DNA of 64,000 bases from Pseudomonas serbica (GCF_028823535.1 NZ_JAQIYM010000007.1:248001-312000); one strand, 5' to 3'; counted from the first letter of the stretch, positions 26,762 through 36,303 are shown. Numbers and translations: made by a program. The notes: generated from the letters alone by a model not told the origin.

Positions 26762-26990
26762 CCGCCTCGCTTTGGCTTTTGATATGGCTTTTGATATGGC
26801 TTTTGATATGGCTTTTGATATGGCTTTTGATTTGGCTTTTGATTTTACTTGCCCCATCGAGAGGCCGAGCCACAGCGAGGCACCGAACGCCAGGGGCAAG
26901 AGCGTTTGGTTACTTTGCGCTTTTCAAAGTGACCCGCTGTAAGAGCGGAACCCTAAGTGGCCGTTACCGCAGGAATGGATATGTACTCCG
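26762..26990. repeat. long dispersed repeat, copy 2 (inverted, internally deleted)
   Basis: The reverse complement matches 25671-25962 outside one ~115-base internal gap. It includes six tandem 12-bp units GGCTTTTGATAT (26774-26845; the last two with TTT or a diverged end), where copy 1 has only one. It ends at the ATATCCATTCC border shared by both copies. The two copies flank the leader A / DUF6124 cassette as inverted repeats. Confidence 0.85.
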
Positions 26991-26999
26991 TCCGCTGTC

Positions 27000-27036
27000 A
27001 CGCCGCCATCGCCAGCAAGCCGGCTTCTACAAATAT
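27000..27036. repeat. degenerate REP half-unit
   Basis: CGCCATCGCCAGCAAGCCGG followed by CTTCTACAAATATGG is a single degraded REP end next to the Nudix gene. Confidence 0.6.
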
Positions 27037-27085
27037 GGGTCAAAGACCGTATGATGTTAGCTTCATCGTCGATAAGGAGATCGCC

Positions 27086-27496
27086 ATGTCGCCGAACAAG
27101 GCGTGCCCCGTCATTCTCTCCAGCATTACTGACCCGCGCATCCTTCTGTTCCGCCATCCCCTGGCAGGCGTGCAACTGGTCAAAGGCACAATCGAGCCAG
27201 GAGAAACACCCGCAGAAGCCGCTCTTCGTGAATTGAGCGAGGAGTCTGGAATAGACGACGCCTCGGTTGTCAGTGATCTGGGTTGCTGGAACGCCGAACA
27301 TCTCGAGCAGGTATGGTCGTTTCAACTGTGCCACGCGCAGGCGCCGCTGCCGGAACAATGGACCTACCAAACACTCGATGACCATGGCCACGCCTTCAGC
27401 TTTTTCTGGGCCCCGCTTGATAAGTTGCCGATTGCCGATTGTCATCCGGTCTTCCGCCGGGCACTACGGCACCTGACAGCCACGCTTTCGGCCTGA
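27086..27496 (+). CDS. Nudix hydrolase
   Basis: 136 residues from the ATG at 27086, with AAGGAGA 5-6 bases upstream. The Nudix box is complete: G-x5-E-x7-REL-SEE-SGI, starting at KGTIEPGE (residues ~36-58). Such enzymes hydrolyse nucleoside diphosphates linked to other groups. The substrate is not predictable. The GNAT gene follows after 19 bases, so both may be one transcript. Confidence 0.9.
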   Translation: MSPNKACPVILSSITDPRILLFRHPLAGVQLVKGTIEPGETPAEAALRELSEESGIDDASVVSDLGCWNAEHLEQVWSFQLCHAQAPLPEQWTYQTLDDHGHAFSFFWAPLDKLPIADCHPVFRRALRHLTATLSA

Positions 27497-27515
27497 AACA
27501 CAGGAGTGTTGATGA

Positions 27516-28046
27516 ATGAAGACATTCAAGATTCGCGAGCTGAAAAGCAACGACACCGAAGCGTTGCTCGCATTCGAAGTCCGCAACCGTGAATGGTTCG
27601 AATCCCATATCGATGCCCGCGAATCTTCTTTTTACTCATTGCAGGGCGTCGCCGAGCATATCCAAGGCTATCTATCCGGTTTCGCCATCGGCGCCTGGCA
27701 TCCGTTGGTAATCGAAGACGCCAGTGAAAGGATTGTCGGTCGAGCCAACCTCAAGAGCATCGACCCGGCGAAGGGTTGCGCCGAAGTTGGCTATCGGATC
27801 GATCGCGACACTTGCGGCCGGGGCCTGGCGACACAGGCGCTCAGGCATCTGATCGAGCAGGCGCAGCACCGTTGGCAACTGACGCAACTGGTGGCTTACG
27901 TATTCAAGGAAAACGTGGGGTCGAGAAAAGTACTGGAGCGCTGCGGATTCGTGCTTGAACAACGTTCCGGCTTCGAAGAACCGGGAGCCGAATGCCGATT
28001 TGTCCTTTCGGTTTTTCCAGGCACTAATGCTCAGCCAGCCCAGTAA
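27516..28046 (+). CDS. GNAT acetyltransferase, RimJ/RimL-like
   Basis: 176 residues. The acetyl-CoA-binding part is in EVGYRIDRDTCGRGLATQAL (residues ~85-105; R/Q-x-x-G-x-G/A), followed by AYVFKENVGSRKVLERCGF, the standard RimJ/RimL motif. AGGAG lies before two overlapping ATGs. These enzymes acetylate N-terminal amino groups of proteins or small molecules. Confidence 0.9.
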   Translation: MKTFKIRELKSNDTEALLAFEVRNREWFESHIDARESSFYSLQGVAEHIQGYLSGFAIGAWHPLVIEDASERIVGRANLKSIDPAKGCAEVGYRIDRDTCGRGLATQALRHLIEQAQHRWQLTQLVAYVFKENVGSRKVLERCGFVLEQRSGFEEPGAECRFVLSVFPGTNAQPAQ

Positions 28047-28100
28047 CCACCGGCTTCTCTATTTTCTTTGGATGCGCGTTTCATAAGCGATCCTCGCGCC

Positions 28101-29270
28101 TCATACCGATTCGTGGCTGGTAAAGGTTTGATCGACCAGCCGAATGCTGTCGCGCCCACCACGCTTGGACTGGTAGAGCGCCGCATCACATTGCTCGATC
28201 AATGCCGCCAGGCTGGCTGGCGGATGGTCGAACAGGTTGGCGCCGATGCTCAGGGTCACCGCTGCGGGGGTGGCGAATGTCTGTGCGGCAGCGTGCTGAA
28301 ACTGCTCACGCAGCGCGCTGCCCAGCCCGACTATTTGCTCATTCGAGGCGTTGCGCAGCAGGATCACGAACTCGTCACCGCCCAGCCGCGCCGCCAGTGC
28401 ACGGTCGGGCAGGACCGAACGAATCATGTCGCTCAGCGTGACCAGCAGTCGATCGCCCGCCGTATGGCCGTACAGGTCGTTGACCTGTTTGAAATTGTCG
28501 ATATCGATCAACAGCAAGGCGCCGGGGCGCGCCGGCGAGACGTCTTCGAGCAGACGCGCTGCCCGTACTTCGAGGGCGCGGCGGTTGTACAGGGCGGTCA
28601 ACGGATCGCGCGCGGCCAACCGGGCGATGCGCTTTTCGCGCCTGTAGCGTTCGGTACCGGTCATGGATAAGGCAATCAGCATGATCGCCATCGTGCCCTC
28701 GACCAGTGAAATCTGAATGATCTCGCCACGAAAGGCGGCAAGATCGATCAGTGTGCCGGGAACGATCGCCGTTATCGACTTGGCCAGATAGAACAGCCCA
28801 TGGACCAGCAGCACATAACGCAGTTGCACCGCGCCCACGCTCAACGACTTGCCATGGGGGCGCAGGAGGAAACTGGCCCTGAGGGTCACCACCGTGACCA
28901 GCAGCGAATTGGCCAGCAGCATGACCTTCGACCACGACGGCTCGTCCGGCAACAACAGCAAGGCCATCCAGACCACGAAAATCAGGTACCAGGCACGTGA
29001 CAGGCGCGTTTGCGTGAAGCGCGCGACACCCAGCAGGAAACACCAGTGGGCCACCACCAGCAGGCCATTGGCGAACCAGATACCGACCAGCAAAAGGCCG
29101 ATCCCGCGCAGCAAGGCGAGTGTCGACCCCAGGCTGATCGTTGCAAAACCCGCACTCCAGAACAGCAGCGAGGGCTCGCGAATGCTGCGCCATTCGATCG
29201 CCAGGTACAGCGCGGCGGCCGCTGCGAGGGCGATCGAGAGTGTCAACATCGTGGGAGGATCGAGCGCCAT
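28101..29270 (-). CDS. membrane-anchored diguanylate cyclase (GGDEF)
   Basis: 389 residues. The first ~210 hold about seven hydrophobic helices with no recognisable ligand motif; the C-terminal ~165 are a GGDEF domain with RDPLTALYNRRAL and an intact AARLGGDEFVILL, so cyclase activity is likely. The inhibitory I-site (RxxD, five residues before GGDEF) is absent, which suggests no c-di-GMP product inhibition at that site. No EAL domain. It probably makes c-di-GMP at the inner membrane in response to an unknown signal. Confidence 0.93.
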   Translation of the reverse strand: MALDPPTMLTLSIALAAAAALYLAIEWRSIREPSLLFWSAGFATISLGSTLALLRGIGLLLVGIWFANGLLVVAHWCFLLGVARFTQTRLSRAWYLIFVVWMALLLLPDEPSWSKVMLLANSLLVTVVTLRASFLLRPHGKSLSVGAVQLRYVLLVHGLFYLAKSITAIVPGTLIDLAAFRGEIIQISLVEGTMAIMLIALSMTGTERYRREKRIARLAARDPLTALYNRRALEVRAARLLEDVSPARPGALLLIDIDNFKQVNDLYGHTAGDRLLVTLSDMIRSVLPDRALAARLGGDEFVILLRNASNEQIVGLGSALREQFQHAAAQTFATPAAVTLSIGANLFDHPPASLAALIEQCDAALYQSKRGGRDSIRLVDQTFTSHESV

Positions 29271-29378
29271 AACCTGTAAAACCTTTCTGATCTGCGGTGA
29301 AAGGCGTGATTGTAGATGTTTGAGCCGGTTTTTCGCAGATCCTGGCGCTTTGGAAAAAGGGGGCTGCCTGTCAGTGAT

Positions 29379-30164
29379 TCAGCGGGCCTGCCAATCGCGC
29401 AGCCATTGCAAACCTTCGCTGGTGTTGCCGCGCGGCCGATACTCGCAACCCACCCAACCGCTGTAGCCCAGCTTATCGATCAGCTCGAACAGGTAGGGAT
29501 AATTCAACTCGTTGTGCATGTCCGGTTCGTGGCGATCCGGCACTCCGGCGATCTGGATATGACCGATGCCGGCGAAATCCCGACGCAGCTTCGTCGCCAC
29601 GTCACCCTCGACGATCTGGCAGTGGTAGATGTCGAACTGGACCTTGAGATTGGCCTTGCCCACGGCTTGGCAGATAGCCTGTGCCTGATGCTGGTGGTTG
29701 AGGAAAAAGCCCGGAATATCACGGGTATTGATCGGCTCCAGCAACACGGTGACGCCGACTTTGGCCGCTTCTGTTGCCGCGTGGCTGAGGTTTTCCAGGT
29801 AGGTCTCGTGGTGTCGGGCACGGTCTGCTTCGCACGCCAGCAGCCCGGCCATGACGTGGATACGGTCATTGCCCAGGATCGCGGCATATTCCAGGGCCTG
29901 GTCGAAGCCGGCGCGAAACTCCGCTTCACGGCCAGGCAAGGACACGGTGCCTTTTTCGCCTGCCGCCATATTGCCCGGTGGCGCGTTGAACAGGGCCTGG
30001 ACCAGGCCATTGTCGTCCAGACGCTGTTTCAATTGTTGCGCGCTGTAGTCGTAGGGGAACATGTATTCCACCGCCTGGAAACCATCGGCGGCGGCCGCGG
30101 CGAAGCGGTCCAGAAATTCATGTTCCGGGTAGAGCATGCTGAGGTTGGCAGCGAAACGAGGCAT
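29379..30164 (-). CDS. otnI: hydroxypyruvate-isomerase-type 2-oxo-tetronate isomerase
   Basis: 261 residues from the ATG at 30164 (AGGAGT just upstream). The TIM-barrel motifs of the Hyi/OtnI family are visible: [34 protein letters not shown] (catalytic Glu), VQFDIYHCQ and GCEYRPRG (second Glu). It would convert 2-oxo-tetronate to 3-oxo-tetronate, the step after DenD. It is the last gene of the operon, 43 bases after otnC. Confidence 0.9.
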   Translation of the reverse strand: MPRFAANLSMLYPEHEFLDRFAAAAADGFQAVEYMFPYDYSAQQLKQRLDDNGLVQALFNAPPGNMAAGEKGTVSLPGREAEFRAGFDQALEYAAILGNDRIHVMAGLLACEADRARHHETYLENLSHAATEAAKVGVTVLLEPINTRDIPGFFLNHQHQAQAICQAVGKANLKVQFDIYHCQIVEGDVATKLRRDFAGIGHIQIAGVPDRHEPDMHNELNYPYLFELIDKLGYSGWVGCEYRPRGNTSEGLQWLRDWQAR

Positions 30165-30207
30165 GGAGACTCCTGAAAGCAAAAATACAAGCGTAAGGCA
30201 AAGGGGG

Positions 30208-30846
30208 TTACCACTGCACGCCAAAAACCTCATGCAGCTCATTCAATGCCGCCTGGTCGAGCGGGGCCGGTTTGGGGTTACTCATCAACCAGAGGCGCGC
30301 CGTTTCTTCCAGCTCCTCCAGGGCATAACTGGCCCTCGACACCGAGCTTTCCCAGACGACCGGCCCCAGCCGTTCGAGCATGACCCCGCGCACGCTGGTG
30401 GCCAGTTGCGCGACACGCTCGGCCACTTTAGGCGAGCCGGGACGTTCATAGTTGATCAACGGGATGTGCCCGACCTTCATCACCTGGTAGGGGGTCAGCG
30501 GCGGCAAGATGTCATCCTGCTGCCAGACCCCGGCCAGCGTCAGCGCCACCAGGTGCGTCGAGTGGGTGTGGACCACGCCGCCGACACTCGGGTTGCGATC
30601 ATAGACCTGACGGTGCAGGGCCAGGGTCTTTGACGGTTTGTCACCGCTGACCCATTCCCCTGCCAGGTTGACCTTGGATATCGTCGCCGGGTCCAGGCGG
30701 CCCAGGCAAGCGTCCGTGGGCGTGATCAGCCAGCCATCGTCGAGGCGGGCGCTGATGTTGCCGGCACTGCCGACCGTGTAGCCGCGGCTGTACAACAGGC
30801 CGCCGACGTCACAGATTTCTTCGCGCAGGGCGTTTTCATTGGTCAT
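30208..30846 (-). CDS. otnC: 3-oxo-tetronate 4-phosphate decarboxylase, class II aldolase family
   Basis: 212 residues. Class II aldolase/adducin-type metal site: [14 protein letters not shown] (two His), with the [19 protein letters not shown] substrate loop near the N-terminus. It should decarboxylate 3-oxo-tetronate 4-phosphate to dihydroxyacetone phosphate. The start overlaps the otnK stop by four bases (ATGA), so translation is coupled. Confidence 0.9.
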   Translation of the reverse strand: MTNENALREEICDVGGLLYSRGYTVGSAGNISARLDDGWLITPTDACLGRLDPATISKVNLAGEWVSGDKPSKTLALHRQVYDRNPSVGGVVHTHSTHLVALTLAGVWQQDDILPPLTPYQVMKVGHIPLINYERPGSPKVAERVAQLATSVRGVMLERLGPVVWESSVSRASYALEELEETARLWLMSNPKPAPLDQAALNELHEVFGVQW

Positions 30847-32135
30847 GCTTGAACTCCCGCCAGGTGCTGGAGTGCCTTGGCGAAGAAGTCAGGGCCACCG
30901 AAGTTGCCGGACTTGAGCGCCAGGGCCATGGGTTCTCCGGGCGTGCTCACGCAGGCGGGCACCCCCGGGTCAATTTGCCCACCGATCTGCAACAGTTGGA
31001 TATCCAGGGCTTGTACCACGGCCCCGGAGGTTTCCCCGCCGGCGACCACAAAGCGCCGCACGCCGGCCTGGTGCAGCCCGCTGGCTATCCTGCCGATGGC
31101 CTGCTCGACCAGGTGCCCCGCGCGTTCGCTGCCCAGTTCGCGTTGCACCGCCTTGACCTGCTCCGGCGCGCTGGTGGCGTAGATCAGTACCGTTTCGGCA
31201 TGGTCACCGGCGAAGGCCAGTGCCTGCTCGATGACCGGCTCTCCCGCTGCCAATGCCAACGGGTCGATCCGAAAGGCCGGGCGACCTGCCTGCAGCCAGC
31301 TTGCCACTTGTCCATTGGTGGCTTGCGAAGCGCTGCCCGCGAGCACCACTTCGCTGCCTTCGACTGTCGGCACTTGAGCAGCGTCCAGGTCGCGCAGTTT
31401 ACCGGCACGGCGGAAATTATCCGGCAAGCCCAGCGCCAGCCCCGAGCCCCCCGTCAGCAGTGCAAGGCCTGCGCAGGCTTCGCCCAGCAGGTGCAGGTCC
31501 GCATCGGACACGGCATCGGCGACCGCCAGGCGCACACCTTCGGCGCACAGTTGGGTCATGCGGGCGCGGATGCTCTCGACGCCCTGGGTCAGGGTGTCAT
31601 ACCGCAGCAGGCCGACTTTGCCTTGGCTCTGCGATTGCAGCACCCGCACCAGATTCGCGTCAGTCATCGGTGTCAGCGGGTGATGCTGCATGCCCGACTC
31701 GTTGAGCAACTGGTCCTGGACGAACAAATGCCCGCGAAACACCGTGCGGCCGTTTTCCGGGAAAGCCGGGCAGGCGAGAGTGAAATCACTGTCCAGTGCC
31801 TCCAGCAGGGCTTCGCTGACCGGGCCGATGTTGCCGGCGGCGGTCGAGTCGAACGTCGAGCAGTACTTGAAGAAAATCTGTTCGCAGCCACGCTCACGCA
31901 ACCAGCGCAGGGCTTCGAGCGACTCCTTCACGGCATCGGCGGCGGGTAGGGTCCTGGATTTGAGGGCGATGACGATCGCGTCGGCATCGAGGTGCCCGGC
32001 GACCTCGGCAGCGGGTATGCCGATGCTTTGCACGGTGCGCATGCCGCCGCGCACCAGCATGTTGGCAAGATCGGTGGCACCGGTGAAATCGTCAGCGATG
32101 CAGCCCAGCAGAGGGCGGGCAGGGGCATTCAACAT
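30843..32135 (-). CDS. otnK: 3-oxo-tetronate kinase (DUF1537 family)
   Basis: 430 residues. N-terminal GCIADDFTGATDLANMLVR is the family signature, and C-terminal FVVAGGETSGAVVQAL and SGNFGGPDFFAKAL complete the nucleotide-binding region. AAGGAG lies 7 bases before the ATG. It uses ATP to phosphorylate 3-oxo-tetronate at position 4, the committed step of the pathway. Confidence 0.92.
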   Translation of the reverse strand: MLNAPARPLLGCIADDFTGATDLANMLVRGGMRTVQSIGIPAAEVAGHLDADAIVIALKSRTLPAADAVKESLEALRWLRERGCEQIFFKYCSTFDSTAAGNIGPVSEALLEALDSDFTLACPAFPENGRTVFRGHLFVQDQLLNESGMQHHPLTPMTDANLVRVLQSQSQGKVGLLRYDTLTQGVESIRARMTQLCAEGVRLAVADAVSDADLHLLGEACAGLALLTGGSGLALGLPDNFRRAGKLRDLDAAQVPTVEGSEVVLAGSASQATNGQVASWLQAGRPAFRIDPLALAAGEPVIEQALAFAGDHAETVLIYATSAPEQVKAVQRELGSERAGHLVEQAIGRIASGLHQAGVRRFVVAGGETSGAVVQALDIQLLQIGGQIDPGVPACVSTPGEPMALALKSGNFGGPDFFAKALQHLAGVQA

Positions 32136-32154
32136 GTCGAGCTCCTTCTTGGGT

Positions 32155-33129
32155 TCATCCGGGCAGATATTCAGTCATGAACTGCTCGATCACGGCGCTG
32201 AAATCCTCATCCGCCGTGAACCCCAGGTCCCGGGAGTAGGTGGCGCAGAAGGACCCGGGCCATGAGCCGACGATGCGCTCGATCGCCGGATTGCGCTCCA
32301 GGCGAATCCGTGCGGCCACTTCCTCGCCGGCGATCTGGCGCAGGGCATCGATCATCCGTTCGACGGTAATCGACAGGCCTGGCATGTTGATCACCCGGCC
32401 CTCGGTCAATCGCTCGCTTGAGAGCTCATGACCATGGATCAGGTTTTCAATGGCCAGCGCTGGCGACATCAGCCAGAGCCGCGTATCGAGGGCCACCGGA
32501 CACACGCTGGGCTGGCCGTTGAGTGGTTCGCGGATGATGCCGCTGGCGAAGCTCGAAGCGGCCAGGTTGGGTTTGCCCGGGCGCACTACGATGGTCGGCA
32601 TGCGCAGGCTGCGGCCGTCGACGAAACCGCGTCGGCTGTAGTCGGCGAGCAGCAGGTCGTTCATGGCTTTCTGCGTGCCATAGGAACTCTGAGGAGCCCA
32701 GACCTGATCGTCGCGGACCTTTTCAGGCAGTTGCCCGCCGAACACCGCGACGGAGCTGGTCATCACCCATTTCGGGCAGGTGCCGAGCAGGCGAATGCGT
32801 TCGAGCATATCCCGGGTCGCGGTGAAGTTGATGCGCATGCCCAGTTCGAAGTCGGCCTCCGCCTGGCTGGAAACCACCGCAGCCAGATGGAAGATGCTGT
32901 CAGTGCTGGCATCGATCAGGCTGTCCAGCACTTCAGGGTCGGCGATATCGCCACACACCACGGTTACCCGCGGATCATCGATGCCCTGGAGTGCAACCAT
33001 GTCGAAGGCGACGATTTGCCTGACGGGTTGGGACTGGCCGGCGCGGTCGGTGAGCGAACCACGCGACAGCAGGGCCTGGATCAGGCGGCGGCCAAGGAAG
33101 CCGGCGGCACCGGTCACGAGAATTTTCAT
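32155..33129 (-). CDS. denD: D-erythronate dehydrogenase, extended SDR family
   Basis: 324 residues. The Rossmann motif ILVTGAAGFLGRRLIQALL (G-x-x-G-x-x-G) is at the N-terminus, the active-site YGTQKAMND (Y-x-x-x-K) near residue 160, and a TSSVAVFGG Ser upstream. The dehydrogenase, kinase, decarboxylase and isomerase together make the D-erythronate route described by Zhang et al. 2016. An extended SDR dehydrogenase points to D-erythronate rather than L-threonate (which uses a beta-hydroxyacid dehydrogenase). Confidence 0.9.
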   Translation of the reverse strand: MKILVTGAAGFLGRRLIQALLSRGSLTDRAGQSQPVRQIVAFDMVALQGIDDPRVTVVCGDIADPEVLDSLIDASTDSIFHLAAVVSSQAEADFELGMRINFTATRDMLERIRLLGTCPKWVMTSSVAVFGGQLPEKVRDDQVWAPQSSYGTQKAMNDLLLADYSRRGFVDGRSLRMPTIVVRPGKPNLAASSFASGIIREPLNGQPSVCPVALDTRLWLMSPALAIENLIHGHELSSERLTEGRVINMPGLSITVERMIDALRQIAGEEVAARIRLERNPAIERIVGSWPGSFCATYSRDLGFTADEDFSAVIEQFMTEYLPG

Positions 33130-33144
33130 GAGTTACTCCAAACG

Positions 33145-34455
33145 TCAACGGTTGACGAGTTTTCCGGGAATTCTGAAGACCAGCAGGGCACCGAGGAACA
33201 GCGCGCTTGCCATCACATACATGCCGATCGTGGTGCTGTGGGTGGTGTCTTTGAGGAAGCCCATCAGGTACGGCGAGACGAAGCCCGCCAGGTTGCCCCA
33301 GGAGTTGATCAGGGCAATGCCGGCAGCTGCTGCGGTACCGCCGAGGAACGCGGTCGGCAGGCTCCAGAACAGCGGCAGGGTGCTCATGGCGCCCATGGAG
33401 CCCAGGGTCAGGCCGATCATGGATACCGTGAAGTTGTCGCTCCAGGTGGCGGAGATGAACAGGCCGATACCGCCCAGCACCGCGGTCAGCGCCAGGTGCC
33501 AGCGACGCTCGCGCAACCGGTCGGCGCTGCGCGACACCAGGATCATGGTCATGGCCGCGGCGGCATAAGGGATGGCGGTGAGCATTCCCACCTGCAATAC
33601 ATCGCTGACGCCGGCCTGGCGAATCAGCGTCGGCAACCAGAAACCCACGGTGTAGAAGCCGGCGATCATGCAGAAGTAGATGGCCGTCAGCAGCCAGATA
33701 CGCGGCTGCAGGAACACCTCTTTCAGGCTGTGGGTTTGATGGCCAGCGGTTTCGGCGTCGATGCGGGTCTGCAGCAGGTGTTTCTCTTCGCTGGTCAGCC
33801 AGCTCGCCTTGGAGATCCGGTCGCTGAGGCAGAAGATCACCAGGATGCCGACGGCGATCGAAGGCAGCCCTTCGAGAAAGAACAGCCATTGCCAGCCGGC
33901 AAACCCATGGTCACCGTTGAACGCACTCATGATCCAGCCGGACAGGGGCGCACCAATCAGCCCGGACAGCGGCACTGCCGTCGCGAACAGGGCGTACATC
34001 TTGCCGCGGCGATGGGTCGGGAACCAGTAGGACAGATAGAGGATGACACCCGGGTAGAACCCGGCTTCGGCGATCCCCAGCAGGAAGCGCATGATGTAGA
34101 AGGACATGGGCGTGCTGACCAAGGCCATGGCCGAGGAAATGATGCCCCAGGTGATCATGATGCGCGCGATCCACAACCGCGCGCCGACCCGATGCAGGAT
34201 CAGGTTGCTGGGAATTTCCACGAGGAAGTAGGCAATGAAGAAAATCCCTGCGCCAAGACCATAGACGGCTTCGGAAAATTGCAGATCGTCGGACATCTGC
34301 AATTTGGCGAAACCCACGTTCACCCGGTCCAGATAGGCGACGAGGTAGCACAGCAACAACAGCGGCAGGATTCGCCATGCGACCTTGCGATACGCCAGGT
34401 CCTCGAAGCGATCGGCGGGCGCGATGGCACCGGTTTGAATCACTGATTCAGTCAT
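33145..34455 (-). CDS. MFS transporter, anion:cation symporter (ACS) type
   Basis: 436 residues with about 12 helices and the ACS-family signature in YLDRVNVGFAKLQM and GLGAGIFFIAYFLVEIPSNL. GGGGGAAA lies before the ATG. As the first gene of the otn operon it most likely imports the four-carbon sugar acid. Fifteen bases separate it from denD. Confidence 0.92.
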   Translation of the reverse strand: MTESVIQTGAIAPADRFEDLAYRKVAWRILPLLLLCYLVAYLDRVNVGFAKLQMSDDLQFSEAVYGLGAGIFFIAYFLVEIPSNLILHRVGARLWIARIMITWGIISSAMALVSTPMSFYIMRFLLGIAEAGFYPGVILYLSYWFPTHRRGKMYALFATAVPLSGLIGAPLSGWIMSAFNGDHGFAGWQWLFFLEGLPSIAVGILVIFCLSDRISKASWLTSEEKHLLQTRIDAETAGHQTHSLKEVFLQPRIWLLTAIYFCMIAGFYTVGFWLPTLIRQAGVSDVLQVGMLTAIPYAAAAMTMILVSRSADRLRERRWHLALTAVLGGIGLFISATWSDNFTVSMIGLTLGSMGAMSTLPLFWSLPTAFLGGTAAAAGIALINSWGNLAGFVSPYLMGFLKDTTHSTTIGMYVMASALFLGALLVFRIPGKLVNR

Positions 34456-34618
34456 GTGTTTCCCCCATCCTTATTTTTGTAGTGGGTGACGTTTGTTTTT
34501 ATCGGATTAACATGAAGGTCGGTTTTTTATCATAATACGTCATACGAATTCAAGGAGCAGAAGTCAGGGAGGACGACGGGTCTAAAATGCAGTACCGTTC
34601 ACCGATTTGAGCCCAGAG

Positions 34619-35404
34619 ATGCCTATGCCCACTCCTGACAAAACTCCCTGTTCCGCCGAGGCGCTGGCCGTTCTGAAGGACTCCGCCAAGGGCACGCTGT
34701 CCGACCAGGTGACGGCGGCCCTGAAGGCCTATATCGCCAATGGCGAGGTGCTGCCGGGCGCCCGCCTGCCCACGGAGCCCGTGCTATCGGAGCGTTTCGG
34801 GGTCAGCAGGACGGTCATCCGCGAGGCGATTTCGCGACTGAAATCTGCCGGTCTGGTCGAGGTTCGCCAGGGCAGCGGCACTGTCGTCAGCGAAGGTGCG
34901 CACATCAAGGCGTTCACCATTGACCTGGATGTCAGTGGGTCTATCGAGGCCGTATTGCGGGTTACCGAGCTGCGCCGCGGTATCGAAGGGGAGGCGGCGG
35001 CACTGGCGGCACAGCGGCATTCGCCAGCGCAGCTGGAGGCTATCCACCAGGCGCTGAAGGCCATCGATGCCGCCGAGCAGGCGGGGCGCGATGGCGTCGA
35101 GGAAGACCTGGGGTTCCATCACTCGATTTCCAGGGCAACGGGCAATCCGCTGTACCCATCTCTGCACGAATTCATCGCCCAGTACATCAAGGAAGCGATC
35201 CGCATCACCCGTTCCAACGAGGAGCGCCGCCGCGACCTGGCCAAGACGGTGCGGGTCGAACACTTTGCCGTGTACGCCGCCATCGCCGCACGCGACCCTG
35301 AAGGCGCGCGCCACGCTGCGCTCAACCATATCAATAACGCGGTCGAGCGGCTCAAGAGTGCCGATCCCGCGTTCTGGCAGAACCCGGGGGCGCGAACCTC
35401 GTAG
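34619..35404 (+). CDS. GntR regulator of the FadR subfamily
   Basis: 261 residues from the ATG at 34619 (ATG at 34625 is an alternative; neither has a clear ribosome site). N-terminal winged helix: LSDQVTAALKAYIANGEVLP, LPTEPVLSERFGVSRTVIRE and GLVEVRQGSGTVV. The helical C-terminal domain is the FCD sensor (D..FH pattern in EEDLGFHHSI, H in VRVEHFAVY). It diverges from the otn operon, and the shared 163-base gap contains the tandem ATACG repeats at 34536-34546 that could be an operator. It should repress the operon until the sugar acid arrives. Confidence 0.92.
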   Translation: MPMPTPDKTPCSAEALAVLKDSAKGTLSDQVTAALKAYIANGEVLPGARLPTEPVLSERFGVSRTVIREAISRLKSAGLVEVRQGSGTVVSEGAHIKAFTIDLDVSGSIEAVLRVTELRRGIEGEAAALAAQRHSPAQLEAIHQALKAIDAAEQAGRDGVEEDLGFHHSISRATGNPLYPSLHEFIAQYIKEAIRITRSNEERRRDLAKTVRVEHFAVYAAIAARDPEGARHAALNHINNAVERLKSADPAFWQNPGARTS

Positions 35405-35426
35405 CTCCGCGCGCGTTCACCGCGGA

Positions 35427-36262
35427 CCTGTAGGAGCCGGCTTGCCGGCGAAGGCGGCCTTGGATGTTGCGGTGATCTTTTGGGCCTCTTCGCTGGCAAG
35501 CCAGCTCCTACAATGTTTTGTGTTGGGCGTGGAGGCGTGTTCGCCGCGGACCTGTAGGAGCCCGGCTTGCCGGCGAAGGCGGCCTCGAATATTGCGTTGA
35601 CCTTAAGGGCCTCTTCGCTGGCAAGCCAGCTCCTACAATGGTTTGTGTGGGCGTGGAGGTATGGGCACCGCGGACCTGTAGGAGCCCGGCTTGCCGGCGA
35701 AGGCGGCCTCGAATATTGCGTTGATCTTTTGGGCCTCTTCGCTGGCAAGCCAGCTCCTACAATGTTTTGTGTAGGCGTGGAGGTATGGGCACCGCGGACC
35801 TGTAGGAGCCCGGCTTGCCGGCGATGGTGGCCTTGAATGTTGCGGTGGTCTTTTGGGCCTCTTCGCTGGCAAGCCAGCTCCTACAATGTTTTGTGTTGGG
35901 CGTGGAGGCGTGGGCACCGCGGACCTGTAGGAGCCCGGCTTGCCGGCGAAGGCGGCCTTGAATGTTGCGGTGGTCTTTAGGGCCTCTTCGCTGGCAAGCC
36001 AGCTCCTACAATGTTTTGTGTTGGGCGTGGAGGCGTGGGCACCGCGGACCTGTAGGAGCCCGGCTTGCCGGCGAAGGCGGCCTTGGATGTTGCGGTGGTC
36101 TTTTGGGCTTCTTCGCTGGCAAGCCAGCTCCTACAATGTTTTGTGTTGGGCGTGGAGGCGTGTTCGCCGCGGACCTGTAGGAGCCCGGCTTGCCGGCGAT
36201 GGTGGCCTTGAATGTTGCGGTGATCTTTTGGGCCTCTTCGCTGGCAAGCCAGCTCCTACAAT
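35427..36262. repeat. seven-unit tandem REP array, ~124-bp period
   Basis: CCTGTAGGAGCCCGGCTTGC starts at 35427, 35551, 35675, 35799, 35923, 36049 and 36173, with a 124-base period except one 126. Each unit holds a REP, ~45 bases (GGCGGCCTTGAATGTTGCGG and variants), the opposite REP, and a conserved linker (CAATGTTTTGTGTTGGGCG and on). It fills the 900 bases between the GntR gene and the TonB receptor gene and holds no gene. Confidence 0.95.
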
Positions 36263-36303
36263 GTTTTGTGTTGGGCGTAGAGCCTTGGCCGCAAGTCAGG
36301 ACC

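Noticed and set aside
26657..26899. Minus-strand frame with AISKAISK repeats
   Set aside because: It is just translation of the 12-bp repeat inside the dispersed repeat.
35427..36262. CRISPR-like regular array
   Set aside because: The repeats are REP inverted pairs, the intervals are conserved between units rather than unique spacers, and no cas genes are present.
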